In this document: piece by piece, positions 42,056-44,558 of the stretch
How the letters are laid out: each line of letters opens with the position of its first letter
Numbering within the stretch: the stretch's first letter is position 1
The notes under the pieces: model-generated
Seen by the model: the letters and a program-made list of their open reading frames with translations, nothing else
The model's database searches: none
Told to the model about the DNA's origin: nothing
Position numbers and translations under genes: made by a program
Assembly: GCA_028280485.1 (NCBI GenBank)
Contig: JANQLS010000187.1
Location: 1 to 44,558 of the forward strand
Reading direction: 5' to 3'
Length of the DNA stretch: 44,558 bases
Source: Planctomycetota bacterium
Lineage (GTDB): Bacteria; Planctomycetota; UBA8108; JACQVS01

Positions 42056-44281
42056 TTGAACGTTCAAACACTAACGCAAGCAATGGGGTGGGAGGGTTGT
42101 GTTAAGAAGGGGAAGGATTGCCTCCTTTTCCTCGGACTGTTCGTCGCGTGTTCTCTGAGCTTCACTTCGTGGTCCTTCGCTCAAGATGCCACGATCGAAG
42201 ATTATATGATGCTCCGTATCAATGAAATCGTTGCTGATAACGATGACATTGAGCCCTTCAACTGGCGGTGTAAAAGTGTCGATATGATCGAGATCTACAA
42301 CGGAAGCTCGAAGGCACTCACTCTCGGCCCGACCGCGGATTCCAGTATCGGAGTGATCCGAATTACAGATGGTTCGCTCGACGAAAACGGCAAGGTTCGC
42401 TACTTAGATCTCGTTGGGGGTGAAGCTCTCGGTTTCAATCAAGGAACCGGAGGGGTGAAAAATTTATTAGCGGGTCAACGGTTGATTATCTTTTGTGATG
42501 AAGATCCCTACATCGGAACCAATGGAAACAATCGAAGAACGGCTGAATGTATTGAAGATCGCGTTAACAAGGATGAATTCGAAGTTCACGCAAACTTCAG
42601 GCTCGACAATGATGGTGAACTCTTAACTTTGGAGCGAGTTCCCGAAGTTGGGGCTGATCCTGAAATCATCCATCAAGTTCAATACCCTCCTCTTAACCGA
42701 GATGTCTCCTACTCGCGATACCCCGAGGATGTCGATAACCTCGACGCCTTTGTCTTCAACCAGCTCCCTCCTGGCCCGCCTCCTTTTCCTACGGATCAAG
42801 GCCCTTCGATGGGAAAATGTACTGCTGCTGATCCTGAAGCCATCACCGGAATCTCAACTTGTTTAGGTTCTCCGAATAATCCTGGTGATCCTATCGCGCC
42901 CAATATCGAGATGATCGACTACAGCACGAACTCTCCTCGACCGGGCGAAGAGGTGATGTTTCGAGTTCGGATCACCGATGAGAAATTACCCGATGAACAA
43001 AATATCACTTCGGTAAGAATTCGTTACCGCACCGATGGCACGAGCACGAATTTTCAAACTGCCGATTGTCAATTCATCGACCTCTTGGAAGATGCTAACA
43101 ATCCCATTGAAAAATGGTCGATTTGGGAAGGTGCCATTCCGGGTTCGGTGAACCAATTAGGGGAGACGATCGAATTCTATTTTGAAGTCACGGATCAAGA
43201 TGATTTAGTCGACACCAATCCTGGTGTTCCAATCTGTGACATCGGCATCGGTCCCTGTAATGGTAACGATCTCCTTTCAGAGATTGATCCTGAGTCCGGC
43301 TGTAATTTAGGCGATGATTGCGGACAAGCCTTCCAATATACAGTGACCGAAGTCTCAGACATTCCAATCGTCATCAATGAAGTCGTTCCCAATAATCGTT
43401 CGATTTTGAAAGATCCCACAGAAGAAGTTGCCGACTGTAATGTCGACGACAATTGTCTCTACGATGATTTTATCGAGCTCTATAATTCCCAAGCCCTGAA
43501 TGTAAATATCGCAGACTTGGTCTTAGCCCGGGGGGCTTTTCGTCCCAGTCGTGGTTGGGCTTTTGGTTCCGGATCATTGATCGGACCTAAAGAACACCTC
43601 ATCGTCTGGGTGGATGGAGATGGCAAGGATCCAGTTGACGCCGACGATAAGCCCAATCCCAACAACTTTGCTCAAAAAGAATATCACACCGATTTCACTC
43701 TCGATGCGAGTCGAGACGAAATTTTCCTCTTCAAGAAAATCGGTGATAATGATTACCAATTGATCAGTGGAGTGCGCTGGGGAACTTCGGGGCGTTATTT
43801 TGAGTCTCGAGATCTTCCGGCAGTTGTCGATCCTCTGCCCCTCGCACGAAATGAAGGCGTACGTGAATCCCTGAGTGGTGATGTGGGAACCATGGTTGAA
43901 TTAGGTTTAGCCCGATTCCCTGACGGTGATCCCAGCGCTAACTTCAACGTTCTCAATCACAATGATATTCCTATCACTCCCAAAGAACCCAATAATCCAG
44001 GTCCTGGAACTCAATTCCGTCGTGGAGATGTGAATGGGGATGGAGGAGTCGATGTCACCGATCCTATTTCAAACTTACAATTCCAGTTCTTGGGAATTGG
44101 AGACGGTGCTTGTCAGGATGCGATGGATTTCGATGACAACGGAAAGATTGAGATCACCGATCCGATCGGAAACCTCTCCTACCAGTTCTTAGGAAGCGGT
44201 TTCCCCGCTGATCCCGGACCGGTTTGCGGAAGTGATCCCACTGAGGATGAACTTCCTGAGTGTCTCTATCCGTCTTGTTAA
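42056..44281 (+). CDS. Secreted lamin-tail / dockerin-like repeat protein 2
   Basis: The 741-residue paralogue of the preceding protein has the same order: signal sequence (FLGLFVACSLSFTSWSFAQDA), lamin-tail domain (TIEDYMMLRINEIVADNDDIEP, VDMIEIYNGSSKALTLG), Ig-like middle, second lamin-tail domain (INEVVPNNRSILKDPTE, YDDFIELYNSQALNVNIADLVLARG) and two EF-hand-like repeats (RGDVNGDGGVDVTDPIS and MDFDDNGKIEITDPIGN). Start TTG at 42056 with AGGAG six bases upstream. It lies 145 bases after gene 1 and has a terminator after it. The dockerin-like ends may bind a partner or only calcium; no cohesin is seen in the window. Confidence 0.88.
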   Translation: MNVQTLTQAMGWEGCVKKGKDCLLFLGLFVACSLSFTSWSFAQDATIEDYMMLRINEIVADNDDIEPFNWRCKSVDMIEIYNGSSKALTLGPTADSSIGVIRITDGSLDENGKVRYLDLVGGEALGFNQGTGGVKNLLAGQRLIIFCDEDPYIGTNGNNRRTAECIEDRVNKDEFEVHANFRLDNDGELLTLERVPEVGADPEIIHQVQYPPLNRDVSYSRYPEDVDNLDAFVFNQLPPGPPPFPTDQGPSMGKCTAADPEAITGISTCLGSPNNPGDPIAPNIEMIDYSTNSPRPGEEVMFRVRITDEKLPDEQNITSVRIRYRTDGTSTNFQTADCQFIDLLEDANNPIEKWSIWEGAIPGSVNQLGETIEFYFEVTDQDDLVDTNPGVPICDIGIGPCNGNDLLSEIDPESGCNLGDDCGQAFQYTVTEVSDIPIVINEVVPNNRSILKDPTEEVADCNVDDNCLYDDFIELYNSQALNVNIADLVLARGAFRPSRGWAFGSGSLIGPKEHLIVWVDGDGKDPVDADDKPNPNNFAQKEYHTDFTLDASRDEIFLFKKIGDNDYQLISGVRWGTSGRYFESRDLPAVVDPLPLARNEGVRESLSGDVGTMVELGLARFPDGDPSANFNVLNHNDIPITPKEPNNPGPGTQFRRGDVNGDGGVDVTDPISNLQFQFLGIGDGACQDAMDFDDNGKIEITDPIGNLSYQFLGSGFPADPGPVCGSDPTEDELPECLYPSC

Positions 44282-44303
44282 TCCGATAGGTTGACCTCGT
44301 TAT

Positions 44304-44348
44304 AAAAAAAAAGCCCTCTTTGCCTTTCAGGCGACGAGGGCTTTTTTT
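44304..44348 (+). terminator. Rho-independent terminator after the lamin-tail pair
   Basis: AGCCCTC and GAGGGCT stem, with TGCC/GGC-type inner pairing, an A-run before and a T-run after, so both strands could use it. Confidence 0.9.
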
Positions 44349-44360
44349 ATGACGTATGAC

Positions 44361-44445
44361 GTAGCCGAATTTGTAAAAATTTGGCCAATTACAAAAAGGT
44401 CCAAACTCTGGCGAGTTTGGCTACACTTTTACAAGTTGGGCTATG
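44361..44445. repeat. GTAGCC-type REP cluster
   Basis: Unit GTAGCCGAATTTG...AAATTTGGCC (44361-44386), unit GGTCCAAACTC...GAGTTTGGCTAC (44399-44424), then a partial unit ACTTTTACAAGTTGGGCTA (44425-44445). It is the largest cluster of this family in the window. Confidence 0.7.
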
Positions 44446-44520
44446 GATGCTCGTTGCCTAAATGGCAAATAGGGTATTTATTATCAAACGTCGCTTCAAC
44501 GGCTGTGATTTCGTCCAGCC

Positions 44521-44558
44521 TAACTAGCCCGAAGCGCTAGCGAGGGAAGCTCCCCTCG
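44521..44558. repeat. GCCCGAAGCG-type REP palindrome, cut by window end
   Basis: TAACTAGCCCGAAGCG and on to CGAGGG, then AAGCTC and CCCTCG, the start of the returning arm. It matches the ends at 8042 and 27675. Confidence 0.75.

Noticed and set aside
39754..44281. Cellulosome components
   Set aside because: Dockerin-like repeats alone are not enough; there are no glycoside hydrolase or cohesin domains, and such ends are common in unrelated planctomycete proteins.

Overview
The window looks like chromosomal DNA of a bacterium of the Planctomycetota. The best support is the overlapping pair at 29263-33953: a planctomycete cytochrome/DUF1549/LamG/DUF1553 protein followed by a Tat-exported DUF1501 protein. 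Large secreted lamin-tail proteins ending in dockerin-like EF-hand repeats (39754-44281) and a dense load of palindromic intergenic repeats point the same way. Base composition looks moderate and TTG starts with good ribosome binding sites are frequent. No rRNA, CRISPR array, transposase gene or prophage was seen.

Left part (1-16310), housekeeping: the start of a signal peptidase I gene (minus, cut by the window edge), rdgB (minus), a secreted TPR-type protein (plus), rph (minus), a parvulin-type lipoprotein foldase, scpB, tRNA-Arg(ACG) with its own terminator, tadA, three serine tRNAs (UGA, CGA, GGA), the SRP RNA, dnaX and ybaB. tadA / tRNA-Ser / SRP RNA / dnaX / ybaB is an old bacterial gene order, and the tRNA that TadA edits lies directly upstream of it. 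Around the serine tRNAs and the SRP RNA sit four copies of a multi-hairpin repeat whose stems vary with compensating changes. An ABC-2 exporter operon (membrane-anchored partner, ATPase, permease) follows.

Middle part (16482-27584): a tightly overlapping minus-strand operon encodes biotin ligase, methylmalonyl-CoA mutase large and small subunits, methylmalonyl-CoA epimerase, carboxyltransferase, biotin carboxylase and a biotinyl carrier protein. Together these convert propionyl-CoA to succinyl-CoA and include the enzyme that attaches the biotin. A small MerR-type regulator is divergent from it. After a repeat-rich gap and a small zinc-ribbon protein comes a stand-alone fusA with a long untranslated upstream region.

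Right part (27585-44558), lineage-specific: a hotdog thioesterase, a PAS-AraC regulator divergent from the cytochrome/DUF1501 pair with a striking inverted repeat between them, an AT-rich orphan gene next to a MITE-like element, an FHA protein coupled to a receiver-like protein, a coiled-coil lipoprotein, and two tandem lamin-tail/dockerin paralogues. The window ends inside another palindromic repeat.

At least four families of short palindromic repeats lie between genes: GTAGCC-type REP units, GCCCGRAGCG-type REP/MITE elements, AAAAGRC hairpins and the multi-hairpin modules. All assignments come from reading the sequence; no database search was run.
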